Origin: an uncultured Eubacteriales bacterium
GTDB lineage: Bacteria; Bacillota; Clostridia; Oscillospirales; Oscillospiraceae
Direction of reading: 5' to 3'
Assembly (NCBI GenBank): GCA_900540545.1
Contig: UQGJ01000001.1
Location: 124,001 to 188,000 of the forward strand
DNA: 64,000 nt
The number at the start of each line of letters is the position of its first letter. Within the stretch, counting starts at the first letter, position 1. Below, in pieces: positions 44,277 to 51,337 of this stretch. Under the pieces are notes generated by a model that ran no database searches, was not told the DNA's origin, and saw only the letters and a list, made by a program, of their open reading frames with translations. The translations under genes were made by a program, and so were the position numbers.

Positions 44277-45314
44277 TTAGAAATCCAGATCCATATCTGA
44301 TGTGTTCCATAACGGTAGCGAATAAGACCACTTGGTCATTTCGTAAAGTTCCTTCAAATTGTGAAACCCATCGAGATAGATATTTGAATACTTGTTTCCT
44401 GCTGAATCAATGCCGGTCGCTTCGATGTAGTAGAGTTTTTGCCCGAGCGTATAGTCCGCTTTATCCATCTCGACGACCAAAATATACTTGCCGTCTTCAC
44501 CGCTCACTGTCCGGCCCAGTTCCCGCCCATCTTTGTAGAAAAGTGCAATATTGGCGCCAACCAGCGGTTCATTATGACGGGATTCGTAAACAGTTCCCTC
44601 AATAGTGACTGTCACGGTCTCCCCGGTGCGGGGCGGGATGTCCTCTTGCGGGGGTGTAGTCTCCACGGGCTTCTCGGGCTCTGTGGGCTTGGAGGCCAGG
44701 TCCGCCACCAGGTCAACGAGCCGAGCCGTTACGGTAGCGGCCTCCGCCCGGGTCATGGTCAGGCCGCCGTTGAAGTTGCCGGCGTTGTCGCCCTTGATCA
44801 GCCCCAGGGCATAGGTCTGGCCGACCGCTGCGGCGTACTTGGTGGGGATGTCCCCATAGTCCTTGATCTTGCTGGTGTCCACCGTCTGTTCCTTCGCCCC
44901 GAGGCTCTTGGCCGTGTGGGCCAGGATCACCGCCATGTCGTAGCGGGTGATCTCACTCTCGATGGCGGCGTCGGTGACGGCGGTACCCTCCAGCAGCCCC
45001 TTGGCCTTGGCCGCCTCCACCCAGGGGGCGTACCAGTTGGCGGCGCCCTCAGTGGTCACGTCGTCGGGATAGGATACCCTGCCGACAAGGGTGAGGAACA
45101 TCGCCGCGGACAACTTCATGTCCGGGCTGAACGTGGTGCCGCTGGTGCCCTTGATGACCCCAGCGTCGGCCATCCGCATTACAGGCTCATAGGCCCAGTT
45201 GCCGGGGGCCACGTCGGCAAAGTCCGGCGTAGAGTAGGCCATCGCCCCACCGGCCAGGCCCACAGTCAGGGCCAAGGCCAGGAGCAGGGCGGGGAGGCCC
45301 TTATTCTTCTTCAT
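44277..45314 (-). CDS. SLH-domain protein with C-terminal carboxypeptidase-regulatory-like fold (345 aa)
   Basis: The signal peptide spans about residues 1-26 (LAGGAMAYS). Three SLH domains fill about 28-205 (DFADVAPGNWAYEPVMRMAD, then VSYPDDVTTEGAANWYAPWV, then IPTKYAAAVGQTYALGLIKG). A Pro/Glu/Thr hinge (TEPEKPVETTPPQEDIPP) is followed by a beta-sandwich, VTVTIEGTVYESRHNEPLVG. Here the SLH domains are N-terminal, the opposite order to the two larger proteins. It probably displays the small C-terminal domain at the wall. It has its own terminator. Confidence 0.85.
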   Translation of the reverse strand: MKKNKGLPALLLALALTVGLAGGAMAYSTPDFADVAPGNWAYEPVMRMADAGVIKGTSGTTFSPDMKLSAAMFLTLVGRVSYPDDVTTEGAANWYAPWVEAAKAKGLLEGTAVTDAAIESEITRYDMAVILAHTAKSLGAKEQTVDTSKIKDYGDIPTKYAAAVGQTYALGLIKGDNAGNFNGGLTMTRAEAATVTARLVDLVADLASKPTEPEKPVETTPPQEDIPPRTGETVTVTIEGTVYESRHNEPLVGANIALFYKDGRELGRTVSGEDGKYILVVEMDKADYTLGQKLYYIEATGIDSAGNKYSNIYLDGFHNLKELYEMTKWSYSLPLWNTSDMDLDF

Positions 45315-45401
45315 CGCTTAATTCACTTCCTTTGCTGTTGCTGCCGGTCAGTTCGCTTTTTTTGCAACCTGTAACCAGCCGCCAAGACCGATACCAACAG
45401 A

Positions 45402-46271
45402 TTATTCGTCCAGCATGAGCTTTTTGTGGTCGCCTTTAAGCTGGTCTAGCTGCTCCTTTTCGATTTGAGAAATGCTTTTGGGCGGGGTCGGCAAAGACTC
45501 TGGCATTGTACCGCCGATTTTTTCAATCGTTTCGCGGACTTCCTTACCGACGGTGTAGTGGATACTGCTGGCCTCGTCCAACCCCTGCGGATCATCTCGG
45601 CGCATTTTCGCTTCCGTCTGTGTGATACGGAACAAATTTGCACCCAGCTCCTCACTTCCCATATGATCGAGTATCTTTTCCTCGGGTGCGAGGCCTTTCC
45701 TACGGTGAATATCCGCAACTCTCAATCCGCCGTACAGGCCCATATATCCCGCATTTTGAAACTCAGCATACTCTGACTGCTCGGTGATACCAGCTCGATG
45801 AGCTGCCTCGGCAAGCATAGAGTTCCAATTTTTTACGTCCCCTCGGATGACCAGGCGCTTACTGTCCTCGTCGAGCTGGTTGAACGCGTCTGCAATTTCT
45901 TGCCTGCGCGTCTGTATTGCAAAATAGGTTTGGCCCAGTGCGATGACCTCTTTGCGGGGGTCACCGTTTTGCATTATCAGATAACAAGCATATCGGGAGA
46001 GTTGAAAATCCACCACTTTTTTACTTGCACCTTTGGGCATGGGGATCGTTTTGTTGACCTCAACAAAATGATCAACATACGCAAACCCACTGTTTTTGCA
46101 GGACAGCATCGCCTTATCAATAACCTTAGAGAAATTACGCCATTCTGCGTAGTCAAGCACCAGCGAAAGTTCACGTGCATACCAGAACTCGATGCCGTCA
46201 TCGGTTGTATGCTTTATATCCTCAAAGCGTTGATACTCTTTTGCATTAAGACTAGCTATAACAATCACCAT
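45402..46271 (-). CDS. dinD: DinD-like DNA damage-inducible protein
   Basis: The 289-aa protein aligns by recall along its length with DinD: YQRFEDIKHTTDDGIEFWYA, KVIDKAMLSC, SRYACYLIMQNGDPRKEVIA, and QNAGYMGLYGG ... IHRRKGL. DinD of E. coli is SOS-induced and inhibits RecA filaments in vitro, which could protect incoming DNA from recombination. ATG 46271 is chosen with GGAAG upstream. No clear LexA box was seen in the 100 bases upstream, so SOS control is not supported here. GC content is lower than in the neighbours, suggesting separate acquisition. Confidence 0.88.
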   Translation of the reverse strand: MVIVIASLNAKEYQRFEDIKHTTDDGIEFWYARELSLVLDYAEWRNFSKVIDKAMLSCKNSGFAYVDHFVEVNKTIPMPKGASKKVVDFQLSRYACYLIMQNGDPRKEVIALGQTYFAIQTRRQEIADAFNQLDEDSKRLVIRGDVKNWNSMLAEAAHRAGITEQSEYAEFQNAGYMGLYGGLRVADIHRRKGLAPEEKILDHMGSEELGANLFRITQTEAKMRRDDPQGLDEASSIHYTVGKEVRETIEKIGGTMPESLPTPPKSISQIEKEQLDQLKGDHKKLMLDE

Positions 46272-46371
46272 CCATGATCTTCCTGAGAGCACTTCACTTG
46301 TCCTCGAATAGCTTCACAGCATTTTGTTTTTCCTCTAAAAATCAACCACTCCCTTTATAAATTGTCCGGCA

Positions 46372-46474
46372 CCCCGGCCGGGGTATATCGGTTTCGCGGC
46401 AGGGCCGCTATTATCCACTCCCTGGAGCCGCATATAGTAGCTTCCGGACAGACGCGCGGCGAAACGCTGTCCGG
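46372..46474. other. Intergenic stretch with short inverted repeats
   Basis: The 275-base gap between dinD and the next gene shows no convincing gene. It holds a palindrome ACCCCGGCCGGGGT (about 46372-46385), GCGG/CCGC (about 46397-46409) and CCGGACAG/CTGTCCGG (46444-46451 and 46467-46474). None has a T-run typical of a terminator. Confidence 0.4.
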
Positions 46475-46546
46475 TATCAATCACTCCCGGCCCTGGCAGG
46501 GGCGGGCACGGGAAGACCAATACGATATTCGGTTCTGCCGCCGGGG

Positions 46547-46753
46547 TCAGGCCCCTTTTCGGTAAAGCGTGGTCTCCACGCTGGCCCGGATACAATGGGT
46601 GTCCTCGTCGAAGCGGCACACCTCGAACTCCTGGATGCCCAGGCGCTCGAACTGCTCCGCCATCTCGGCGGGGACGTCCATCGTCAGGTCCAGGCGTATC
46701 CGGATGGCGTCGTCCTCTTTTCGGGGCTGCTGGTTTGGAAATTGATATACCAT
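46547..46753 (-). CDS. Small hypothetical protein (68 aa)
   Basis: ATG 46753 follows AAAGGAG. The protein begins MVYQFPNQQPRKEDDAIRIR and has alternating strands (RIRLDLTMDVP, VCRFDEDTHCIRASVETTLY). A promoter lies about 40 bases upstream. No family is recognised. Confidence 0.6.
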   Translation of the reverse strand: MVYQFPNQQPRKEDDAIRIRLDLTMDVPAEMAEQFERLGIQEFEVCRFDEDTHCIRASVETTLYRKGA

Positions 46754-46790
46754 GGTGGGCGCTCCTTTCTGTCAGGCTCCTCCCAAACCC

Positions 46791-46819
46791 AACATAATAC
46801 ATTCAATTCCGCTTGTCAA
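46791..46819 (-). promoter_or_regulatory. Sigma-A promoter of 68-aa gene
   Basis: On the minus strand TTGACA (46819-46814), 17 bases and TATGTT (46796-46791). Confidence 0.6.
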
Positions 46820-46929
46820 AGGTTATTTCTAAACTGATGTGGCGTTATAACAGGAACCTAGATATTACAATGCTTTGCGTGGCTTTTAGGGCAAAATATT
46901 TTTACTCTGTTCGCTCCCCGAGACGGGGG

Positions 46930-47334
46930 TCAGAACCAGTCCCCATCTTCCGCGTCAGGGGGGATCGCGTACCAATATCCCCCGAACGTGTCCAGGCCAT
47001 AGAGCTTGTGGACGACATCACCACGCTCTTTGGTGCGGATGGTGAGCTCTCGCCCGTAAAGCCGTGTGGCAGTGCGGGGCTTGATCTCGATGACCCAGTC
47101 TTCCGGGTACTGTTTCAGCTTGGTCAGGTCCACCAGCATATGCCGCTTTGTAATGCGGTAGCGCTTCAGCGGCTTGAACGCGTAGCCCGGTTCCGTCAGT
47201 TCGTAGACGGTGACGTTCCGGCTGGCTTGATAGGCCCAAACGGCCAGGAGCGCCGCCACCAGGGCGGCCAAGGCCGCGATCCACCCGAGGCAGGGGCCCT
47301 CCAAGGCACATCGCAGAATCCACCACACGATCAT
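46930..47334 (-). CDS. Membrane-anchored hypothetical protein (134 aa)
   Basis: ATG 47334 overlaps the upstream stop by ATGA. Residues about 17-37 (GWIAALAALVAALLAVWAYQ) form a membrane segment. The rest (KRYRITKRHMLVDLTKLKQY, RTATRLYGRELTIRTKERGD) is beta-rich and polar. It is translationally coupled to the RelE-like gene but has no recognised family. Confidence 0.65.
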   Translation of the reverse strand: MIVWWILRCALEGPCLGWIAALAALVAALLAVWAYQASRNVTVYELTEPGYAFKPLKRYRITKRHMLVDLTKLKQYPEDWVIEIKPRTATRLYGRELTIRTKERGDVVHKLYGLDTFGGYWYAIPPDAEDGDWF

Positions 47335-47732
47335 GGGGGACCCACCTCCAGTTCGCAGATGGGGAGCGCCTGCGCCTCCCGCCGGCCGGCGCGGACCTCG
47401 CAGGAGAGCTTCAGCGCGGTGTCCAGCGCCCGCTCCGTATCCCTGGGCTGCCTTTTCACGAAGGGGTACAGAAGCAGGAGCTTGCCGTCGGGCAGCTGGG
47501 TGAAGATGATTCGGACCAGCGTCCTGCCTTTGGCCCGCAGTTCATAGAGGCTGCGGTAGCGTTCCAGGCTGAAATGCTTGACGTGGGGTTCTCCCACAAG
47601 GCCGAGGGGGGTGCGCTCCAGCATGGCAAGCTCCATGATGACCTTCTGCCGCAGTTTCGCGTCAAGCCCATCCATGAAGCACAGCAGCTCGGGCCGCGCC
47701 CCACAGTCTCCGGCACAGATATGTAGCTTCAC
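47331..47732 (-). CDS. RelE/HigB-like (Gp49 family) toxin-like protein
   Basis: The GTG start at 47732 overlaps the previous stop by four bases (GTGA). Length is 133 aa. The pattern LRQKVIMELAMLERTPLGLV, then VKHFSLERYRSLYELRAKGR, then LVRIIFTQLPDGKLLLLYPF, then VKRQPRDTERAL follows Gp49-like HigB toxins (PF05973), ribosome-dependent mRNA interferases. The usual antitoxin is an HTH protein encoded next to it, but neither neighbour has an HTH. It may therefore be an orphan toxin or have a non-classical antitoxin. Confidence 0.75.
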   Translation of the reverse strand: MKLHICAGDCGARPELLCFMDGLDAKLRQKVIMELAMLERTPLGLVGEPHVKHFSLERYRSLYELRAKGRTLVRIIFTQLPDGKLLLLYPFVKRQPRDTERALDTALKLSCEVRAGRREAQALPICELEVGPP

Positions 47733-48160
47733 AGCGCCTTCGCCCCCTCTCCGCCCACTTCGGACTCCAGGCCCCTGACCAGGACGCCAAACTCCTTCAT
47801 CAAACTGTCCAGGAACGACTGAACCAGCGCTTTGTTCCCGGAGAGCCACCAGACAGTGGGCGGCAAGGGCTGGCGCATCATATCGTACTGGATGGAGTAG
47901 CGGACCAGCAGATGGGTGTAATCCCGCTGGGCCAGGTAGCCTTTGAGGTCTTCGTAGACCTCGACCACAGCCTGGGCTTCGCTGTGATAGTCGCACAGGT
48001 CGTTGAACAGCAGTCCGGCCATGATGTGTCCCAGAACGGCCACGGCCGGTTGGCGGACGCCTCCGCCGGCGTCCAGAAGCCCCATGTGCTTGAGCCTGGT
48101 GGGCGCCGAATCGTCAAAGGGGCTGGGCCCCCAGGTCCGTATGACATTCATACTCTTCAT
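47729..48160 (-). CDS. Hypothetical protein coupled to the RelE-like gene (143 aa)
   Basis: ATG 48160 follows AAGGAGGAG. The stop overlaps the GTG of the toxin-like gene. The protein is largely helical (VAVLGHIMAGLLFNDLCDYH) and without an HTH. Its place would fit an antitoxin, but no such fold is seen. A role in ParAB-linked maintenance is also possible. Confidence 0.6.
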   Translation of the reverse strand: MKSMNVIRTWGPSPFDDSAPTRLKHMGLLDAGGGVRQPAVAVLGHIMAGLLFNDLCDYHSEAQAVVEVYEDLKGYLAQRDYTHLLVRYSIQYDMMRQPLPPTVWWLSGNKALVQSFLDSLMKEFGVLVRGLESEVGGEGAKAL

Positions 48161-48176
48161 AAATTCTCCTCCTTGA

Positions 48177-48204
48177 CCGTGGGAGAGGGGTGCCCCTCCC
48201 ACGG
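48177..48204 (-). promoter_or_regulatory. Intercistronic hairpin after parB
   Basis: CCGTGGGAGGGG pairs with CCTCTCCCACGG. No T-run follows, so processing or stability of the mRNA is more likely than termination. Confidence 0.45.
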
Positions 48205-48222
48205 CATTTCAGTTTCTTGGAG

Positions 48223-49221
48223 TCAGCCTACGCGTTCTTTCAAAAACTCCAGGAACAGGCCTTGGAGGGCCTGCTCTCCGCCCAGCTTCTTCAGATAGGG
48301 CTCCAGGGGCTTGCGGTCAAAGGAAATCTTGGACTTCTCCCACTGGGCCTGTTTCCAGTCGGCCTCGGCCGCGTTCCAGGCGGTGGTGATCTGCGGGATG
48401 GTGGCGGACGGGGGCGGGCAGTGCTCTTTGATGTAGGACGCCACCCGCGGGGGCATTTTGTGGTTGAGCGACGCCCACACTGACCGGAGCCGCTCCTGAC
48501 TGTCGGCGTCGTATTGAGAAATGACAACGCCGCTGTCGATGGCGAGCCTTTTCTGGTCCACGGCGTCTTGGAGCTCCTCACTTAGGAAGGTCAGCCGAAT
48601 GAAGCGCCACGTATTGGTGGGCGACATCCCAAAGGCCGCGGCCACCTCTTTCCGGGCGTCCTCCAACTTCTGTCCGACTCGGACAGAAGTGCCGTCCCCC
48701 TGGACCAGATCACTGCGGTAGCCCTGGTGGGCCTTGGCCTCCACCAACGACCGCAGGGCCCAGCCCAGCTCGCAGGGGGCGTAGTCGCTGCGCCGGTACA
48801 GGTTGGTAGCCGTGGCGATGGCCAGCGCCCTCTCGTCGTCGGCCTCCTCGATGTCCGCGATGATGGACGTGTAGCCCAGCAGCTTGAACGCCGCCACCCG
48901 GTTGTGGCCGCTGAGGATCTCATACTGGTCCGTCCCGGGGACGGGACGCACGATAATGGGTACCAGGAGGCCGTCCCGCTGGAGCTCCTGAGCGAACCGC
49001 TCCAAGGCGGGCGGGGCCAGGAGATGGAACCTGATCTTGGCCGAGAAGAACGGCAGCAGCTTGTCCAGCGGGAGTTCCTTGCGCCGCCTGGGGAAACGGA
49101 TGATCTTCTTATCCGGGGAGAACAGCCGTCCATAGGCGGCCTCCACAAATTCCTGTTCATCCGGCGGCGCCGGGTCAACCCGTCTCTGCTTAAGCGCTTT
49201 GCCCAGGTCGCTTGCCGACAT
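48223..49221 (-). CDS. parB: ParB-like partition protein
   Basis: The 332-aa protein has a ParB/Srx-like N-terminal domain: LPFFSAKIRFHLLAPPALER, then QYEILSGHNRVAAFKLLGYT. The GHNR motif is the equivalent of the CTP-binding GERRxxA. A helical DNA-binding region (KEVAAAFGMSPTNTWRFIRL) follows near 190-220. ParB binds centromere-like sites and, with ParA, segregates DNA. Its first 32 bases overlap the end of parA. An adjacent parS-like repeat was not recognised. It supports an episomal phase of the element. Confidence 0.85.
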   Translation of the reverse strand: MSASDLGKALKQRRVDPAPPDEQEFVEAAYGRLFSPDKKIIRFPRRRKELPLDKLLPFFSAKIRFHLLAPPALERFAQELQRDGLLVPIIVRPVPGTDQYEILSGHNRVAAFKLLGYTSIIADIEEADDERALAIATATNLYRRSDYAPCELGWALRSLVEAKAHQGYRSDLVQGDGTSVRVGQKLEDARKEVAAAFGMSPTNTWRFIRLTFLSEELQDAVDQKRLAIDSGVVISQYDADSQERLRSVWASLNHKMPPRVASYIKEHCPPPSATIPQITTAWNAAEADWKQAQWEKSKISFDRKPLEPYLKKLGGEQALQGLFLEFLKERVG

Positions 49222-50059
49222 ACTTCATCACCTCTTTTGCAAGTTCTTGATAGGACAGGGCCGCCGGGGCGGTGGACTTGGCCTCCCGGATGGTGAGGCC
49301 GTGGGCGGGCTGCTCGGCCACCATGACATGCCGGCCGATCCTGGATCGGAACACATGGACGCTCTCCCCGTAGCGGTCCCTGACCTCTTCAGCCACCGCC
49401 GCGGCCAGGTTGGTGCCGGACTGGCACATGGTCAGCAGAATCCCAGCCACCTCAAGGTTCGGGTTGAAATGGCTCTTGGTGTAGGCGACGTTATCCAAGG
49501 TGCCGGGGACGCCCTCCAGGGCGTAGTATTCCGCTTGGACCGGGATGATGACGTGGGTCGCCGCCACCAGAGCGTTGAGGACCAGCATGTCCGGGGAGGG
49601 GCCGCAGTCGATCAGCATGTAGTCGTAAAGCCCGGCCAGCTGGTTGAAGACGGTGCGGAGCACAAACTCACCGCTTTCATCTTCCTGGTCGGTGCCGAAG
49701 GCGGCCTGCCCGGACTGGAGCAGGACCAGCTGGCGGTCTACCTGGCGTAGCTTTTTGTTGGCGGGAATGAGGTCCAGGCTCTTGCCGCCCTTGAGGTTGC
49801 GATGGACGATGGCCTTGTCTAAAAGCGGGCCGATTCCGTCAGGGTCGTTGAGGGCCCCCACCATCACCGTTTTTAAGGTGTGCTTCAAATCGGTGGGGGT
49901 GAGGCCCAGGCCCAGAGTGGTATTGCCCTGGTGGTCGTTGTCCACCAGGAGCACCCTTTTCCCAGCCTGCGCCAGGGCGTCTCCAAGGTTGATGGTCGTG
50001 GTGGTCTTGCCGGAACCACCCTTTTCGTTGCAAATGGCAATAATTTTGGTTTCCCTCAT
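49190..50059 (-). CDS. parA: ParA-type partition ATPase
   Basis: Residues 13-20 are KGGSGKTT, the deviant Walker A of ParA/MinD proteins. VLLVDNDHQGNTTLGLG and YDMLLIDCGPS-like LIDCGPSPDML mark the other nucleotide motifs. The 289-aa length fits small ParA. It is followed by parB in the same operon and preceded by two small DNA-binding-like genes, an arrangement found near the end of many Firmicute conjugative elements. Confidence 0.95.
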   Translation of the reverse strand: MRETKIIAICNEKGGSGKTTTTINLGDALAQAGKRVLLVDNDHQGNTTLGLGLTPTDLKHTLKTVMVGALNDPDGIGPLLDKAIVHRNLKGGKSLDLIPANKKLRQVDRQLVLLQSGQAAFGTDQEDESGEFVLRTVFNQLAGLYDYMLIDCGPSPDMLVLNALVAATHVIIPVQAEYYALEGVPGTLDNVAYTKSHFNPNLEVAGILLTMCQSGTNLAAAVAEEVRDRYGESVHVFRSRIGRHVMVAEQPAHGLTIREAKSTAPAALSYQELAKEVMKYVGKRPGQSA

Positions 50060-50061
50060 AT

Positions 50062-50313
50062 CTAAATCCTCGCTTTCAGATGTTTTCTTGTCCGATAAAA
50101 CTCACTCAGAACGAATGTGATGGCCGATTCCTTTGTTATCATGATTTTCCCATTGCAGGGTCGGAAATAGCGGACCCGTTTTTCACGGATGATCTGCCGG
50201 GCGAACGTATCGCAGATGTTGAGCATTGCCACGAATTCAGCCGTGGTCATCACGTCAGGGTAGTCCGCAAAAAGGGCACTGTAATAATCCCGGTCCTTCG
50301 ATTTTTCACCCAC
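50062..50313 (-). CDS. Small HTH-like protein 2 (83 aa)
   Basis: The start is GTG 50313, shortly after AAGAAGGTG and three bases after the preceding stop. Residues about 20-60 (DVMTTAEFVAMLNICDTFAR, QIIREKRVRYF) look like an excisionase/MerR-type winged HTH. The neighbour 50317-50643 is clearly a paralogue. It lies directly before parA, so it may regulate the partition operon or assist excision near the element end. Confidence 0.65.
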   Translation of the reverse strand: MGEKSKDRDYYSALFADYPDVMTTAEFVAMLNICDTFARQIIREKRVRYFRPCNGKIMITKESAITFVLSEFYRTRKHLKARI

Positions 50314-50316
50314 GGC

Positions 50317-50643
50317 CTACACCTTCTTCCTCAGAGGGCACTCAGCGTAGTACTTGCTCATGACGAAGTCGATCACCCAGACCTTCGGGATCATGAAGTC
50401 GGGCTTGATGAAAAAGTGCTTAACCCGATTCTCGTGCATCAGCTTACGGGCGTAGCAGTCTCCGATCCCCAACATTTTTCTGAACTGCAAAAGGTTGACC
50501 ACGTCGGGGTAGCTGGCCCAAATCCTTTCGTAAAATTTCCGTCCCCGGCGGTAGTGCTTGCCGTCAATTTCGTATAGGGTCATATTTCTGAAGTGGACGC
50601 CACCAAAAACGACATCCTTTTCGTGAAGCGTAATACTTGCCAT
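50317..50643 (-). CDS. Small HTH-like protein 1 (108 aa)
   Basis: ATG 50643 (MASITLHEKDVVFGGVHFRN) follows GGAGG. The C-terminal 70 residues (PDVVNLLQFRKMLGIGDCYA, RKLMHENRVKHFF, then VIDFVMSKYY) match the downstream paralogue position by position. It carries about 30 extra N-terminal residues. It is the first gene of the right-end operon and sits about 380 bases from the attachment site. Confidence 0.65.
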   Translation of the reverse strand: MASITLHEKDVVFGGVHFRNMTLYEIDGKHYRRGRKFYERIWASYPDVVNLLQFRKMLGIGDCYARKLMHENRVKHFFIKPDFMIPKVWVIDFVMSKYYAECPLRKKV

Positions 50644-50692
50644 TCGGTGCCTCCTGTGGTACAACTTTTAGGTGGCGGGATCGATGGCCATG

Positions 50693-50726
50693 AAAAAAGC
50701 CGCGGCCCCGTTTCCAGGACCACGAC
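50693..50726 (-). terminator. Terminator-like hairpin upstream of right-end operon
   Basis: On the minus strand GTCGTGGTCC pairs with GGGGCCGCGGC through several G-U pairs, and TTTTTT follows. It lies 50 bases before the first gene and is a possible attenuator. The 240 bases upstream hold short stems (GGACA/TGTCC) but no clear gene. Confidence 0.5.
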
Positions 50727-50970
50727 TGAATCGCGGTAGATTTTCCAGCACCGTACCAAGCAGGGACATAGGCTGTCCCCACTGTATACGGCGCCGAAAT
50801 CTCCTAACTCCTGGAAACTTACAGTGTCATTGGCAAGCATCCAGGCCCGCGTTTTCTTCCCAATTTATCTTCCCAACAGGATTTTTTGAGCCTCTTTTAT
50901 AGAAAATGAATTTAATAGGAATACCAGTGCTTCTGACGATTTTTCCTTAGAGCCGCAATGGATTGGCAGT

Positions 50971-51020
50971 CACGGAACGACACGGAATGAGACGCAGTAA
51001 GACGGAGAAAAACGATGGGG
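50971..51020 (+). repeat. Five degenerate 10-bp direct repeats beside att site
   Basis: CACGGAACGA, CACGGAATGA, GACGCAGTAA, GACGGAGAAA and the weaker AACGATGGGG follow each other without a gap. They end five bases before the tRNA fragment. The position and spacing suit recombinase arm sites or excisionase sites. Confidence 0.55.
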
Positions 51021-51025
51021 GCAAA

Positions 51026-51081
51026 ACTCAAAATCCGTTGGTGGCGACATCGTGTCGGTTCGAGTCCGACCACCGGCACCA
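51026..51081 (+). other. tRNA-Leu 3' fragment, likely attachment site at ICE right end
   Basis: The sequence begins at an anticodon loop with CAA (ACTCAAAATCCG). It has a long variable arm (GGTG-GCGA-CATC), a T arm (GTCGG-TTCGAGT-CCGAC), the acceptor strand CACCGGC and an encoded CCA at 51079-51081. The 5' half is absent, since no GCCGGTG lies at the right distance upstream. This is the pattern left when an element integrates into a tRNA 3' end, with chromosome continuing to the right. Confidence 0.75.
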
Positions 51082-51085
51082 GCTC

Positions 51086-51152
51086 AGAACGGCCCTGTAT
51101 GGCACGAATCCCCGCCTGACGGCGAGGCTTCTTAGCCGGACAGGGCCGTTCT
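51086..51152 (+). terminator. Hairpin downstream of tRNA fragment
   Basis: AGAACGGCCCTGT pairs with ACAGGGCCGTTCT across a 41-base loop that has its own GCC stem. TTCGCTTT follows. It probably terminated the original tRNA transcript. Confidence 0.55.
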
Positions 51153-51270
51153 TCGCTTTCCGCCCGTGTCCGCTGCGCCGGGGCACGGGCGGAGAGGGAC
51201 AGGGGACATTAGCCTGTTTGGCACGAAACCGCCTTCCTGGACGGGCCGAAACCGAACTTATATAGGAGGA

Positions 51271-51308
51271 CCCGGCTGTCTCCCATAATGGGAGACAGCC
51301 GGGTTTTT
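51271..51308 (+). terminator. Strong hairpin with T-run beyond SLH gene end
   Basis: CCCGGCTGTCTCCC pairs with GGGAGACAGCCGGG, then TTTTT on the plus strand. It is 30 bases past the stop of the minus-strand SLH gene and can stop both directions, more strongly on plus. The rest of the 51,153-51,337 gap shows nothing. Confidence 0.75.
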
Positions 51309-51337
51309 AGTAGGGCCATGTGTCTGAAGTGACATTA

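Noticed and set aside
46272..46370. LexA box upstream of dinD
   Set aside because: No CGAAC-N4-GTTCG-like site was found; only weak partial matches are present.
50952..50972. GCCGCAATGGATTGGCAG, which recalls the 5' end of a tRNA-Leu
   Set aside because: It is over 125 bases from the CCA end and cannot pair with the acceptor strand CACCGGC, so it is not the missing tRNA half.
1..51025. Relaxase, integrase and oriT of the element
   Set aside because: No protein with relaxase His motifs or tyrosine/serine recombinase motifs was seen, so they were not annotated; they are probably left of position 1.
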